A program made the translations under genes and the position numbers. This document shows positions 9,304-19,676 of a stretch of DNA of 64,000 bases, piece by piece; the stretch's first letter is position 1, and the number at the start of each line of letters is the position of its first letter. The stretch is taken from contig JAHQIY010000026.1 in NCBI GenBank assembly GCA_019054805.1, positions 372,001 to 436,000 on the forward strand. The letters are read 5' to 3'. The notes beneath the pieces are model-generated. The model had not been told where the DNA came from and made no database searches. It was given only the letters and a program-made list of their open reading frames with translations. The DNA is from Brachionus manjavacas (taxonomy: Eukaryota > Rotifera > Eurotatoria > Ploima > Brachionidae).

Positions 9304-9935
9304 TGACAATTTTTTTGTCTGATTCTGCAAAAGCGTGCGAGGGCATGTTGTGCGCTTGTGCTTGAGCTGAACTGCACGAGGATTTGTCTGATTTGTGGTA
9401 GTAGTCGCGGTCATCGTCTAGTTTGGCATTATTTAGACTCGGCTGCAGCGCGCTCGGCTGCAGGCTGATGTTGAAGATGGAGGCGATGCGCGACTCGAGA
9501 GAGGTGGTGCGCGACTCGAGAGAGGTGGTGCGCGACTCGAGAGAGGTGGTGCGCGACTCGAGAGAGGTGGTGCGCGACTCGAGAGAGGTGGTGCGCGCCG
9601 GTGGGGACGGGGGAGCGCGCGGCACAGGCGCTGGCGGCGCCGGGATGCACAGCTGCTCGACCATTTTGGCGCGCTCGATGCTCCGACTTCTCGCTCGCGA
9701 ATATGCACTTGGCCATGTCGAGGTGCTTGCGACTCTTCGGATGGTAGTAGATGCGGCATGTCGCCGTATTTGGCGCACATTTCGTTCTAAAATTTGTGGT
9801 CGATGTTGTCGTTTAGGTTTGCGAATGTCACTTCTTTGTAGGGCAACGGGCCCACCCTGTACTGGTCGACTTTGAAGCTGGGCAGGACCAGGTCGAGCGG
9901 GTCGGTGTGGTAGTTGCGCTTTTTTTTTGCGTGTT
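9304..9935 (-). pseudogene. SETD1-like fragment, second copy with 21-bp VNTR
   Basis: Same fragment as 6290-6835, including the disabling TAG and frameshifts. In the downstream Pro-rich frame the seven-residue unit TTSLESR occurs five times here and once in copy 1, because a 21-bp GC-rich unit expanded at about 9486-9597. The expansion keeps frame, but the host frame is already broken. Confidence 0.75.
9486..9597. repeat. 21-bp VNTR, five units
   Basis: Five exact head-to-tail copies of a 21-bp unit containing CGACTCGAGAGAGG. The paralogous site at 6472-6500 has one unit, so the expansion postdates the 3.1-kb duplication, or contraction occurred in copy 1. Confidence 0.92.
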
Positions 9936-9952
9936 GGAGCATTTGGAGCATT

Positions 9953-10404
9953 AATTTTCAAAATATTGGTTTTCAATATTTTTTCAAATAAAAAAAAATA
10001 TTTTCAAAACACATTTCAAACATTACAAAAGTTTAATATTCTATACTTTAGGTTGCCTAAACAGTGGTTTAAATGCTTTGTAAGATTTTGAATTTTATGT
10101 TAATATTTTTACATTAAGTGGTGGTACAGAGGATGTAGCAGTTGCTACATTCTACAGAATATTTTTTTGCTTGTCCAAAATAAATCTATGGTTTATTTTA
10201 TATTTTGTTTCTGATTTTGTACTAAAAATCACAAAATTCTGAATTTTGCAGATGTATTGCAGAGTTTTGCAGAATCAGTATATTGGTGGTACAAAAAACG
10301 TTTCAGTTGCTACAATATCCATACATGCTTTGTTTCATCAAAACCTGAGCTTTGAAATTTTTTTATATTTTGTATATGTTTTTTGTACCAAAATTCACAA
10401 TGCC
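9953..10404. repeat. MULE right terminal inverted repeat (second copy)
   Basis: Duplicate of 6855-7303, followed at 10405-10413 by another CGATTTTAG. The locus therefore has one left and two right element ends. If a transposase were supplied, either right end could in principle pair with the left end. Confidence 0.88.
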
Positions 10405-10413
10405 CGATTTTAG

Positions 10414-10600
10414 ATCCTCTTTATCTGCTTCAATTGTGTTGTTTATCATCTGTTTAAAAGTTTTTAAAGTTTACGATGAATTTCTCATATTTTTTTTCTT
10501 AGGGTCTTAATTGTGCGTGCCTGTATTACTTGGAACAACCTCGCTAAGTATTGTTCTATCTGGTTTAATGGTTGCAAATCTTTCTTTTTTTTGTCAATTT
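10414..10600 (-). mobile_element. Non-LTR copy A 5' end, duplicated
   Basis: Second copy of 7313-7500: ORF1 first codons and presumed 5' UTR, produced by the 3.1-kb tandem duplication. Confidence 0.65.
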
Positions 10601-10640
10601 TTAATTTTTTTCATTTCAAACAAATTTCATTTCAAAAATT

Positions 10641-11378
10641 ATTTTATTATATCGTTTATTATGCAGGATTTTAATGAAATTCTAACTGAGAATAATGACC
10701 TAAAAAACTTTTTGGAAAATATTGAGGCAAAATTTGAAATGCTTCTTTCGGAATGAAAAGAAATTGAAACAAAGCTATATATTTCTGTCAAAGAAAATGA
10801 AGAACTCAAATCAAAATTAGAAAATGTCCAAGAAAAAGAAGTATTGAAGAAACCATTCAAATTATTTTTTTCCTTATTAATAAAAATAAAATTTCATTTA
10901 GCACGCACAGAAAGATAGTACAAATCGGTTTGTTAAATTCTGTGAAAAAGAGCACTATCTAATAGAAGCGAGACTAGAACAAAGTTTGGATGAAAATAAA
11001 AATAAAATTTAATTGGACGAGGAAAATAAACTTTTAAATGATAAAATAAAATAAAAAAAATGCTGTCCTTTTCCAAAAATGGATGGTAAAGAAAATAAAG
11101 ATTTAAAGAAGAGATAACAATTTGTGCTATCTCAATAGGTATTATTTCATGAAAAAGTTTGTTCATTTTTAAGTAAAATTTTGATAGTTATTTTTTAAAT
11201 TTCTTGTATAAGTTAATTGCCAATTAAAGAACAAATTGGAAGTACAATTGTAAACATTGCTTTTAAGCAAACTCCAACAAAAAATATCAAGTTGTTTCAA
11301 AGCAGTCGTTTGATTGATGTTCAACTTTAATAATAATCATTTAACTAAAAATGATGATCTTTTTTACATATCGTTTAG
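10641..11378 (+). pseudogene. Coiled-coil / C2HC gene fragment, duplicated copy
   Basis: Second copy of 7540-8277, with the same internal stops, coiled coil and finger remnant. It ends at the TTTA tail of retrotransposon copy B. Confidence 0.6.
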
Positions 11379-11383
11379 TTATT

Positions 11384-11430
11384 TATTTATTTATTTATTT
11401 AATTAAAGTTTAAGGTCGCTTTCCGACCAA
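11384..11430 (-). repeat. Non-LTR 3' terminus: hairpin plus TTTA-repeat tail
   Basis: On the element strand the 3' end reads GGTCGGAAAGCGACC, a 5-bp perfect stem with a 5-nt loop, shortly followed by TTTAATTAAATAAATAAATA. A short 3' stem-loop and simple-repeat tail are recognition features of several non-LTR clades. The same structure ends every copy in the 41-64 kb region. Confidence 0.75.
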
Positions 11431-11574
11431 TTTAGACTGCACCATTAAATAATGTGCAAATCGATATATATATTTGTATGTTCATTAAAGGTCCTAGAAT
11501 TTAATAGCTTCAAAAAGTTTATTAAGCATCAGCTTTTGATTTTTCTCTTAAAAATAAGGTGCAAATCGATAATA

Positions 11575-12400
11575 TTTCCTTCAGTTTGTTTTATTCTAGT
11601 TTGTTCAGTTCTTGTGAGATCAATGTTCTCAATTCCGGACATTAGAACTGGTCTCACAAAAGTCTTTTAGAGGTGCCCATTTAGGTATGGGTTTGATTGT
11701 TTAGTCCATATTTCCATTGATTTTAGTCGTGCTGATGAACGTAAAGCTAATCTTATTCTTTTATCAAGGTGTGTTTTGTTCCTGTTAGTATCATGGTTTC
11801 AACACCTTAGTATTTCACACTATCTACCTTTTTTATTTGCACACCATCAAGTATTAGTTCCTCTTGACATATGTCCTCTAATTGGTTACTTTTTTCTATT
11901 TTTTGTTACATATCATTAGACTTAATTTATTGGGATTATACTTGATACCCATTTTTTTGCCATATTTTTCTCCTACTTCGAGTTGTTTTTGTAATCCTCT
12001 TTTTGTGTGGCTTAGTATGAGGATATCGTCGGCATAGCAAATAACGTTTATCCTTTGACCATTATGTTCTACTCCAAAGTCTAGTTTTTCAATGTCTCCA
12101 ATCAATCTCTCCAAGTAGATAGAAAATAGTTTAGGTGAGCGTGGTCCTCCCTGTTTGACACCAATGCTATTAATTTGATATTGAATACAACTGAATATTC
12201 ATTTTCATTTGAGACTATTATCTGTGAGGAACCGTAATAGGTAATTATTACGTGAACTTTTGATGGTGAAATATTCATTTTAATCAACTTTGACCATAAT
12301 ATTTTACGGTTGATTTTATCAAAGGCCTTAATAGCGAAAGGTGTATTGCGCACACATAGAGACGTTTTTTTATTTTATTACTAATTCATATTGCTTGGTT
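11575..12400 (-). pseudogene. ORF2 reverse transcriptase, C-terminal half (copy B)
   Basis: Recognisable motifs in order are IDASKAF-like motif A (present as KAFDKINRK here; intact as IDASKAFDKIN in copy C), GVKQGG-LSP motif B, and YADD motif C (VICYADDILIL at about 12020-12060). A thumb-like part follows with FVRP(V)LMSGIE and ends EGNIIDL. The two catalytic Asp of YADD are present. The frame is broken near 12110, 12170 and 11890, so it is inactive. Confidence 0.8.
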
Positions 12401-12409
12401 CATTTTGAA

Positions 12410-12922
12410 TACTGCATGTTGGCAAGAAGATGGCTTCTTAAAACCAAACTGTTTAGGGTGGTCTAAATGTTCTTTTGAAAGTTCTTGCAATATTATGGTT
12501 TCATATAGATTTGAAGTTGTGTCCGAAATTGCTACTGGTCATAAGTTTTTGCTATCATCTGTTGGCTTATTTTGATCTTATACTAGTGGTTTCAATATTG
12601 ATGTGTTACAATGGAACGGTAATGTTTTAGTGTTGATTATTTTATTAAAAATTATGCTTATAAACTTGCACAATCTATCTGTATTATTGTGTTTAAACAT
12701 TTCATTGCTAAGGTCACTGAAGCCTACTGCCGTTCCATTTTTTAGAATATTGATTGTGTTTTTAATGCGCTCTGGAGTTATATTTACTTCAAAGATACTA
12801 TTTTCGTTTTTATTTATAAAATCATGAACTATTTTGTTTGCTTCTTCTGCATTTTTTCCGTCAACCTCGTTTGGGATATTATAAAGTTCTTCATACATTT
12901 TTTTTATTTGCACTATTGGCAT
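12410..12922 (-). pseudogene. ORF2 reverse transcriptase, N-terminal half (copy B)
   Basis: An open stretch of 114 codons (12922-12578) contains the RT block LKNGTAVGFSDLSNEMF, corresponding to the widespread K-x-G-x-A-x-G-xD-x-(I/L)-x-NE motif of non-LTR reverse transcriptases. It is followed by weak matches to the next block (QFGFKK with a Ser/Cys-rich continuation) around 12410-12470 in a shifted frame. The same 114-codon segment is exactly conserved in copy C (42309-42653). Confidence 0.75.
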
Positions 12923-12924
12923 AT

Positions 12925-13393
12925 CTACCTTCGTTTCACTCTTGTTGAGATTTTCTTACCGTTCTCCAGAATCGGTTTCTATCCATTTTGTACATTACGT
13001 TAAGTTTTCTCATTCGCCTTTCTTTCTTTTGATGCCTGTTTAACCTCTTTTGTCTTTGAAAATCCTTTTTTGCGTCAGAGAATGCTTTTTTTTTAGCTTT
13101 TTCAAAGTTGCTCGCTTTGTTCTCTATTTATGCAGCTACAATTCTATTATGTATTTTTTGTATTTCCTCATTCCACCAAGACTTTTTCTTTTTTTTCTTT
13201 TTATTTTCTTTTGCATTTTCATTTTTGACTTGGTTTGATGTTTTTATAACTGCATTCAGTAGTGCTTAGGACATTTCGTTGATGATGTTGCTAAGCTTAA
13301 TTTTAATAATTTTACGATCGGTTTCATTGTGAAGATCGTAGAATTTCTCTTCCAACTTAGCGAGGTGCTTTTCAGCTTTTTGTTGATATAATT
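12925..13393 (-). pseudogene. ORF2 linker between endonuclease and reverse transcriptase (copy B)
   Basis: AT-rich minus-strand sequence joining the EN and RT domains, with no intact frame. In these elements the linker is Lys-rich and poorly conserved. Plus-strand hydrophobic open frames here are shadows. Confidence 0.5.
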
Positions 13394-14215
13394 CTATTTC
13401 AGTCGGTTTTTCCCAGTTAATTTTCCCAGCTTCTTGATGGGTTTTGTTGCGAAAATTTTTGGAAAGCTGTCCATCACGTGCATTTGGTATTCACTATTAA
13501 TTGCAAGATGGTCTCTTAAGTTTGATTTGTCTTCTAATATTTCAATCATTTTCACATTGATATCTCCTTTGACTGATATTATGTGGTCTATCCAGCTTTT
13601 TTTGACAACTCCATTTTGTTGTTTCATTCTATAAGTATAGCTATCGCTTTTAACGTGTTTTAAATCGGCGAGTTCTAAATTATTTTCATCTAAGAAGCAT
13701 TTTAATTTAGTTTTTTTAAAGAATATTCTGCCAATGTCTGTATTTAGGTCTCCGTATATTAATAAGTCCATATTCTTGCTACTTAGCTCATCTTTAATAG
13801 TTTGTAGCGTTTCGAGTTCAGATTCAAAGTTTATACTATTTTTGTTTGGGTTGCCATCATGAATAAGATAAGTGTTAATAATGGCTAGATTGTTAAGCCT
13901 AAGAAACCCTATCCTATCGCTATAGAACTTAACTGAACATTTTAAGCTCTTTCTTATAATAAAGCCGAGTCCACCTGATGATCTTCCTTTATTTAATGTT
14001 ATTGTTGCCTTTTTATAAAAGTTTATTTTGAACGTAAATTAAGCCATCGATTTGAGCTTTGCTTTTCAGCCATGCCTCTTGAATGCACACAACATCATTC
14101 TGAGGGGATAGCTTATTCATGAACACTTGGTTATTTTTTGCACCATTGATATTAATTGTGGCAATGCGTAGTAATTTTTTATAGCTGGTGAGGTTATCAA
14201 TGTGTTTAAGGTAAT
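13394..14215 (-). pseudogene. ORF2 APE-type endonuclease (copy B)
   Basis: The minus strand encodes an apurinic-endonuclease-like domain: LRIATININGAKNN at the N-terminus, CIQEAWL (catalytic Glu), then in the 13394-13771 open frame YGDLNTDIG (GDLN motif), SWIDHIIS (the S/T-x-IDHI strand) and DHLAI (SDH-x-A-like motif with the catalytic His). This is the nuclease that nicks the target in target-primed reverse transcription. A frameshift near 13860-14020 separates the N-terminal third from the rest, so it is a pseudogene, but the catalytic residues can still be read. Confidence 0.82.
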
Positions 14216-14229
14216 TGCTATTGTTGCTT

Positions 14230-15992
14230 GCTATTTATTTTTAGTAAAAGATCTTTCAGTTCCGAGTGGTTTTTATCTAATTTACTATTTATATTAGTTT
14301 CCATTTAAACCATTTGATTTTTCTCAATCTGTATATCATTTTGTAAGGCTGATATGTTCGTTTTTACATTTTCCATATCCGTACCTATCTTGGTAACGTT
14401 TTGTTTAATTGTTTTTATTTCTTGTTCATGAATTTTGAACTTGTTATCTATATGTATAAATTTGTTAAACACGTTTTTTTCAATCATGTCATTGACTGTC
14501 TTTGTATCAATTTCGTATACCGCTACATCATCAGGATTTTTAAAACGCCTTATTTCAGTTCGTTTTGAGATTATGCTTCACCTAGAGGTATCTCAATGTA
14601 TCCATTCATAGCTATAGTTTTTTCAATTATCTTATCGCATATTTCGTCATTGCAGTAATGTTTCCCACAACAATTTACACATTTCGGTTGTTCGGTGCAC
14701 AATTTTATTGTATAGTCATTTGATCCACATTTAAAACAAATTTTTTTTTTGATTCTTTATCCCGATGGTTCAAGTTCCCACAATATGAGCATTGTTTTAG
14801 TTTAGCTGCATTGTTTGTTACTTTGTGTTTCTTGCATGTTAGATTAAAGTATATCCCTTTTTTTTAAAACGTTTACATAGTCAAATAACGTTTTTGAAGT
14901 TGCCTTTAGTTTATTGCTAGGCTTATTCTCTGCATAATTTAATCTCTCAATTCTCGTTAGCCCGTATGTTGCCTCAAGTTTCATAATAGCTTGAATATCT
15001 GGTCTGATAGTGATCTTCGGATCAACGTTTGGTATTATACTCGAAGGTTTGTTGGCAAGGGTTCAAGTTTGACTCAATCGACAAATGCATTACTTGACCA
15101 TTCCTTATTCAGCTTTAAAAAATTCTCGTAGTTATCAACCATTATTTTTAATGCAAGGTCTTACCCATCCTCTTCTATTGAAAGGTTTATTTTTTGTACA
15201 TGAGTTGGATCTCGTTCTCCTGCGCACCTTCGTATTTCATCTACTCATACATGTCTATCATTTGGTAATTTTTTAAGACCATTTCCAAATATTAATATCC
15301 CGTATGACTTCCTTGGGTATTTATTTTCCAATTCTTCATTTATTTCTTGTGGTGATCTTTTACTGTTTATTTATGTGGCTAACAGTCGATAAATATAGTT
15401 GGTTTAATCGTCTTTTTCCCCATGTTTTTCTTGCTCTCTTAGAATTTTTTGCAACTTTTCTTTATTTCGCTTTGTGCCTGACCCATTGCTACCTTGACTT
15501 GATTTTCATTGAGCTGTAAACCATTCAGTTCACCTTCGAGAAATTCTTCATTTTTCCTGGTTGATTTTCTATAATTAAATTATTTACCACCACTTCTGTA
15601 TCCATTATACTGTCCTGCGTTAAATCTACTATTACTTAATTGATTGTTGAATTGATTTTATCGGTGTAAATTCGTTTATTTTCGTCCATTTTTCTTGCCT
15701 GATCCAAGTTCGGCCTTTTCTTTTCTTGTTGTTTATGTGCAACTAGTGGTGTTCTTGTAGGTATCTTGCTTTGGGCTTTTACTAGGTTTGTTTGTTTTGA
15801 GGTGTTAGATTGCTTTTCTTGAAGACTTTTTTCAAGTGAGCTAGTACTTTTCCTTCTTCTAATTTTTACGTAATCAATTCCACATTCTTCAATTTTCGAA
15901 CTCTTGTCCTTCTTTTCCACCTCTTCTTTCTTTCTTTTTATAACAGCAGATTTTAGATCCTCCTTATCTGCTTCAATTGTGTTGTTTATCAT
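14230..15992 (-). pseudogene. ORF1 gag-like protein (copy B)
   Basis: The start is taken at 15992 (MINNTIEADKED), the first Met of a 118-codon basic frame shared with copy A. Downstream come a central region (15.6-14.9 kb, shifted frames), CCHC knuckles at about 14640-14830 and a coiled coil at 14240-14490. The role known for such ORF1 proteins is RNA binding and RNP assembly. At least three frame breaks (near 15635, 14880 and 14310) disable it. The paralogous MULE insertion point is intact here at 15948-15956. Confidence 0.8.
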
Positions 15993-16189
15993 CTGTTTAA
16001 AAGTTTTTAAAGTTTCCGTATGAATTTTTCTTATTTTTTTTTCTTATGGTCTTAATTGTGCGTGCCTGTATTACTTGGAACAACCTGGCTAAGTATTGTT
16101 CAATCTCGTTTAACGGTTGCAAATCTTACTTTTTTTTTGAATTTTTAATTTATTTCATTTCAAACAGATTTCATTTCAAAAATTATTTT

Positions 16190-16930
16190 ATTAAATCGTT
16201 TATTATACAGGATTTTAATGACATTCTAACTAACTTTTTTGAAAAAATTAAGTCAAAATTTGAAATGCTTCGATCGGAATGAAAAGAAATTGAAACAAAG
16301 CTATATATTTCTGTCAAAGAAAATGAAGAACTCAAATCAAAATTAGAAAATGTCCAAGAAAAAGAAGTATTGAAGAAACCATTCAATCAATTTTTTTCCT
16401 TATTAATAAAAATAAAATTTCATTTAGCACGCACAGAAAGATAGTACAAATCGGTTTGTTAAATTCTGTGTAAAAGAGTATTATCTAATAGAAGCGAGAC
16501 TAGAACAAAGTTTGGATGAAAATAAAAATCTAATTTATAAACTAACGAATCTAGATTGAATAAGTAATTTGATCAAAAAAGTAAAAAATATTATGGAAAA
16601 TCATAGATATGCAGGATTTAACTTAGACATAAAATTTAAAATGAGGATTAAAATGTGGATTAAAAGATGAAATTGTTAAATTGGACGAGGAAAATAAACT
16701 TTTAAATGCCAAAATAAAATAAAAAAAATGCTGTCCTTTTCCAAACTGTGATGGTAATGAAAATAAAGATTTAAAGAAAAGAAAACATTTTGTGCTATCT
16801 CAATAGGTATTATTTCATGAAAAAGTTTGTTCATTTTTAAGTAAAATTTTGATAGTTTTTTTTAAATTTCTTGTATAAGTTAATTGCCAATTAAAACACA
16901 AATTGGAAGTACAATTGTAAACATTGCTTT
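16190..16930 (+). pseudogene. Coiled-coil / C2HC gene fragment after copy B
   Basis: Homologue of 7540-8277 with about 150 bp more in its middle. It has acceptor TTATACAG near 16210, coiled coil ENEELKSKLENVQEKE, then SLDENKNLIYKLTNLD, KNIMENHRYAGFN and the finger CPFPNCDGNENKDLKKRKH at 16736-16792. Spacing follows the MYT1 pattern (CX4C, Asn at the first His position, X7, His), but a TAG stands where the last Cys is expected, directly before a GTATT donor-like site. Stops after RSE and NLD show decay. Homology ends at about 16930. Confidence 0.58.
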
Positions 16931-17400
16931 TAATTTTCCTTTAAAAATTTTATCAATTGATCACAGATTTAATTAAATTTTAATCAACCACGTTTTTTTA
17001 TCCCTTATAAACAAATATTTATTTTGCAAAAATAAAAAAAAATAATTGACCATTTAACTATAGAAAAATCGGCATGTTGAAGTTTTTGATCAAAACTTTA
17101 TATCAAATTGCTCATTTTATATTTAATAATAAATTTCCTGAAGATTTAGGCAGAATTTTATAAAATTCTTGATGTAACATCGATTAACATAGTTTGTTAC
17201 ATTAAAATTTAAAAAAAAAAATTTTTTTAAATTAATAGTATGTTCAAAATTAACTAAAATAATCGATTATTTTTAATTTTTTAGAAAAGTTAATAATGCA
17301 AATAAATAAATTTTTTCCTTTTTACTTTCACTTTTTTTCGAAAAATTTCAATATTGTATTTTTCAAATTTTATGCAATTTTTTTAATTTAAATCTAGAGT
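16931..17400. other. AT-rich spacer
   Basis: About 470 bp of A/T-rich DNA without a supportable gene. A short stretch at 17065-17120 (GGCATGTTGAAGTTT...TGATCAAA) has a diverged inverted match near 40920-40965, so a small dispersed repeat may be present. Confidence 0.45.
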
Positions 17401-18550
17401 TTTTTAATATTCAGAAAGTAAATGTGAACGGCTCGACAGTGCACATGGACATAGCTGACGATCGTTACAACGACAGCTCGACGAGGAGCAGGCCCAGCAA
17501 GAGCTCCTGCAGCAACAACAGCTCCAGCAACAGCAGCAACGCCAACAACCTCAGGCACCGCAGGCCGGCGAGATTAACCTCGTGAACACAGTCACCGGCC
17601 TGGCCAACATGATGGCGACGATGCAAACCCAGCTACAAGTTCTGGCCGATCGACAACAGGCGATGTCCAACGCGACCGCCTCTTCGATGGACTGCGGATA
17701 TGGGTACTCCAGCCATACGGAACCCAAGGTAACCTCTTCTTTTTCTACAGGGCCTCCCAAATTTCCAGCTATGGCAGCCAGTTTAAGAAATGCACTGGCA
17801 GCCAGGGATTGCCGACATTTTAAGGCTAGGGATTATCACGAGCTTGAGCTCCTGCTCGCCGTGTACAACGAGAACAATAGGCTCTCAAAAAAATTTTGTT
17901 CTTTATTCCAGATTTTTTAAAGCACGATAGAACATGCCATATTTAAAAACAAATATTTTATTATCTCAATTTCGTTAATAAACTTAGATGTGTGCGCTTT
18001 TAAAGAGCTAGCTCGGCTCTCGCCGGGGATCAGTAAGGATTTGGAATCCAACATCCTTCAGCCCACCACTGATTACCCGACTTATTCTAAGATTCACAGG
18101 TGGGAGTTTGGTCGTCCCGTTACTAGAAATTTTTCTGGGACGACCAAACCAATAAGTATTTTTTTGTCGAATCGGGGGGGTACGAGGACATCTCTGAGGC
18201 TTCAGATGAAGAAATCGAAGAGCCACAGGGAGACGCCAACCAAGGCAATAAAGGGTCGGCAAACCCAACTTCTACCACCACCAGCTCTCCTCCCTCCTCA
18301 GAAGAACCGTGATCTTTGAGGTTCAGACCTCCCACACTCGCTCCTCAGTCCGGTACTATAATAGAAGTGGACGCGTATTTCGCACCCCCGACGGAAATTT
18401 TCAAAGGAGTTTGAGGTACCTCACGCTCTCATGCGTAAGCTCAGGGATGGTTCAGTTTGTGCCAGAACTAAAGGTTTTCGGCAAAAAATAAAAGCCTACG
18501 ACCCGGACAGGGATAGAGTTCTAAACTCTCTACTTAGGAAAAGAGCCGTC
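17400..18550 (+). pseudogene. GC-rich, exon-like island encoding a polyQ protein of unknown family
   Basis: The base composition changes sharply from the AT-rich surroundings. The plus strand encodes a Gln-rich stretch followed by INLVNTVTGLANMMATMQT and LRNALAARDCRHF...YHELELLLAVYNENN (17582-17900). An AT-rich intron-like gap with acceptor ATAAACTTAG follows. Next is AFKELARLSPGISKDLE...YPTYSKIHRWEF (17990-18115). After a small frameshift come WDDQTNKYFFVESGG and an acidic/Ser-rich tail. Further shifted pieces include FRPPTLAPQSGTIIEVDAYF and KIKAYDPDRDRVL, up to 18550. It could be gag of an LTR-type element, a captured host gene, or a real gene with sequencing indels. I do not recognise the family. 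A minus-strand open frame at 17551 is a shadow. Confidence 0.5.
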
Positions 18551-18714
18551 CTCACAAAACTAATGGTTTTTGTCAAAATTCATCATTTTTTTAAATATTT
18601 TTTATCAAGTTTATTAATTGACTTGAAATTTTGCACACTTTCTTTCGTTTAGGTGTTTGTAATTTTTTAATTTTTGAGTAAGATTTTTTAAAATAAAAAG
18701 AATTTAAATAATCA

Positions 18715-18895
18715 TACTTTAAAAAGTAAATCCAAGTTCACGTAGCAAGAGTTAAAATGATTTGGAAATCAAAGTCAATTAAAGTAACCTCGAGTGGTGG
18801 ATTTGGATTCCCAAGTTCGCGTAGCAAGAGTTAAAATGATTTGGAAATCCAAGTCAATTAAAGTAAACTTGAGTAGTGGATTTGGATTTTTTTTT
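18715..18895. repeat. Two-copy hairpin repeat (relative of the 39.9-kb satellite)
   Basis: Two head-to-tail copies of ~94 bp containing GTAGCAAGAGTTAAAATGA, TTTGGAAATC and GTGGATTTGGATT. The core is the reverse complement of the 80-bp satellite unit at 39915-40420. Confidence 0.75.
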
Positions 18896-19676
18896 TCATT
18901 TTTCAATCATTTTTACTAATCAAGTAAAGTTACATTCAAAAACAAAATATAATTTTCAGGACTCTCAGTTAATTTTCATTCAATTATTCTTTATTTTATA
19001 TTGATAAATATATATTTCATCATTTTGAAAAATCCTAAGAAAAATATTTTTTTTATATTTTAGACTTCTTATTTCCCTTTTCTTGTGATTCTTATTATAT
19101 TGAGCAGATTATTTTTTATTCCGGAATTCACATAAAATGAAGATTCAAATGAGACATCAATAGCATTTTACATAATAAATTTTTTTAAAATAAAGTCCGC
19201 TACAATTACTACCTGGAACAGCAATCAGCATATTTGCCGTTCCAGGTAGCTATTGTATCAGCCTACAAAACAAGAACCCAAGAAAGTGCCATTTAAAAAA
19301 AAATTAAAGACTTAACCCGGACTTTATTTAAAAAAAATTTTAATGTCAAATGTTGTGACTTCTCTTGAAATAAATAAAATTTTAAGTCCAAGTATTTTGG
19401 ATGAGTATTTTATTTTTATTAATCAAATTTAAATTTCAAAGATATCGATTTCTAACCCAGTGAGTTTAATTAGGGAAAAATCGGGACAACAATTTTTCAG
19501 ATCCGAAGCGGTGGTGTGCTCGTTTGGAGACATCATCACAAATCAGTCCAATATTTTTCAATCTACATCGACAAATACAAAAAAATTTGAACACAATTCT
19601 TCTCTCGATTTAAAAATTATTTTATCTGTGTCGCTCAAAATTTTTAAATGCTTCTCATTTATCTAAAAATAGTCAA
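18896..19676. other. AT-rich region without recognised gene
   Basis: No supportable coding region. A plus-strand 68-codon frame at 19460-19666 has no splice sites or family match and is left uncalled. A perfect-arm hairpin lies at 19201-19257. Confidence 0.45.
19201..19257. ncRNA. Pre-miRNA-like hairpin candidate
   Basis: The arms pair as TACAAT / ATTGTA (6 bp), a 2x2 internal loop, CTACCTGGAAC / GTTCCAGGTAG (11 bp perfect), a 1x1 mismatch, GCAA / TTGC (4 bp) and a 9-nt loop. The ~24-bp stem is compatible with a short miRNA precursor. It could equally be a MITE remnant or chance. No expression evidence is available. Confidence 0.25.

Larger units (their letters stand above)
8468..11568. repeat. 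Tandem segmental duplication, copy 2 (3101 bp)
   Basis: Head-to-tail copy of 5453-8467. The offset is 3014 before the SETD1 VNTR and about 3100 after it. The 84-bp difference is four extra copies of a 21-bp unit; a few bases change elsewhere. Past 11568 the sequence continues into retrotransposon copy B, showing the original right flank. Confidence 0.9.
11382..16130 (-). mobile_element. Non-LTR retrotransposon copy B, near full length
   Basis: The most complete copy in the window (minus strand, about 4.75 kb). In 5'-3' order: presumed 5' UTR (16130-15993); ORF1 with basic N-terminus, CCHC knuckles and coiled coil (15992-14240); ORF2 with APE endonuclease (about 14215-13394), linker, reverse transcriptase (12922-11896) and C-terminal part (11890-11575); a 3' hairpin; and a TTTA-repeat tail. 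Two-ORF architecture, APE-type endonuclease and a simple-repeat tail place it broadly with Jockey/CR1/I-like elements. Both ORFs are broken by several stops and frameshifts. A 107-bp segment near the 3' end (about 11453-11560), flanked by a repeat of GTGCAAATCGATA, is absent from the later copies. Confidence 0.87.
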
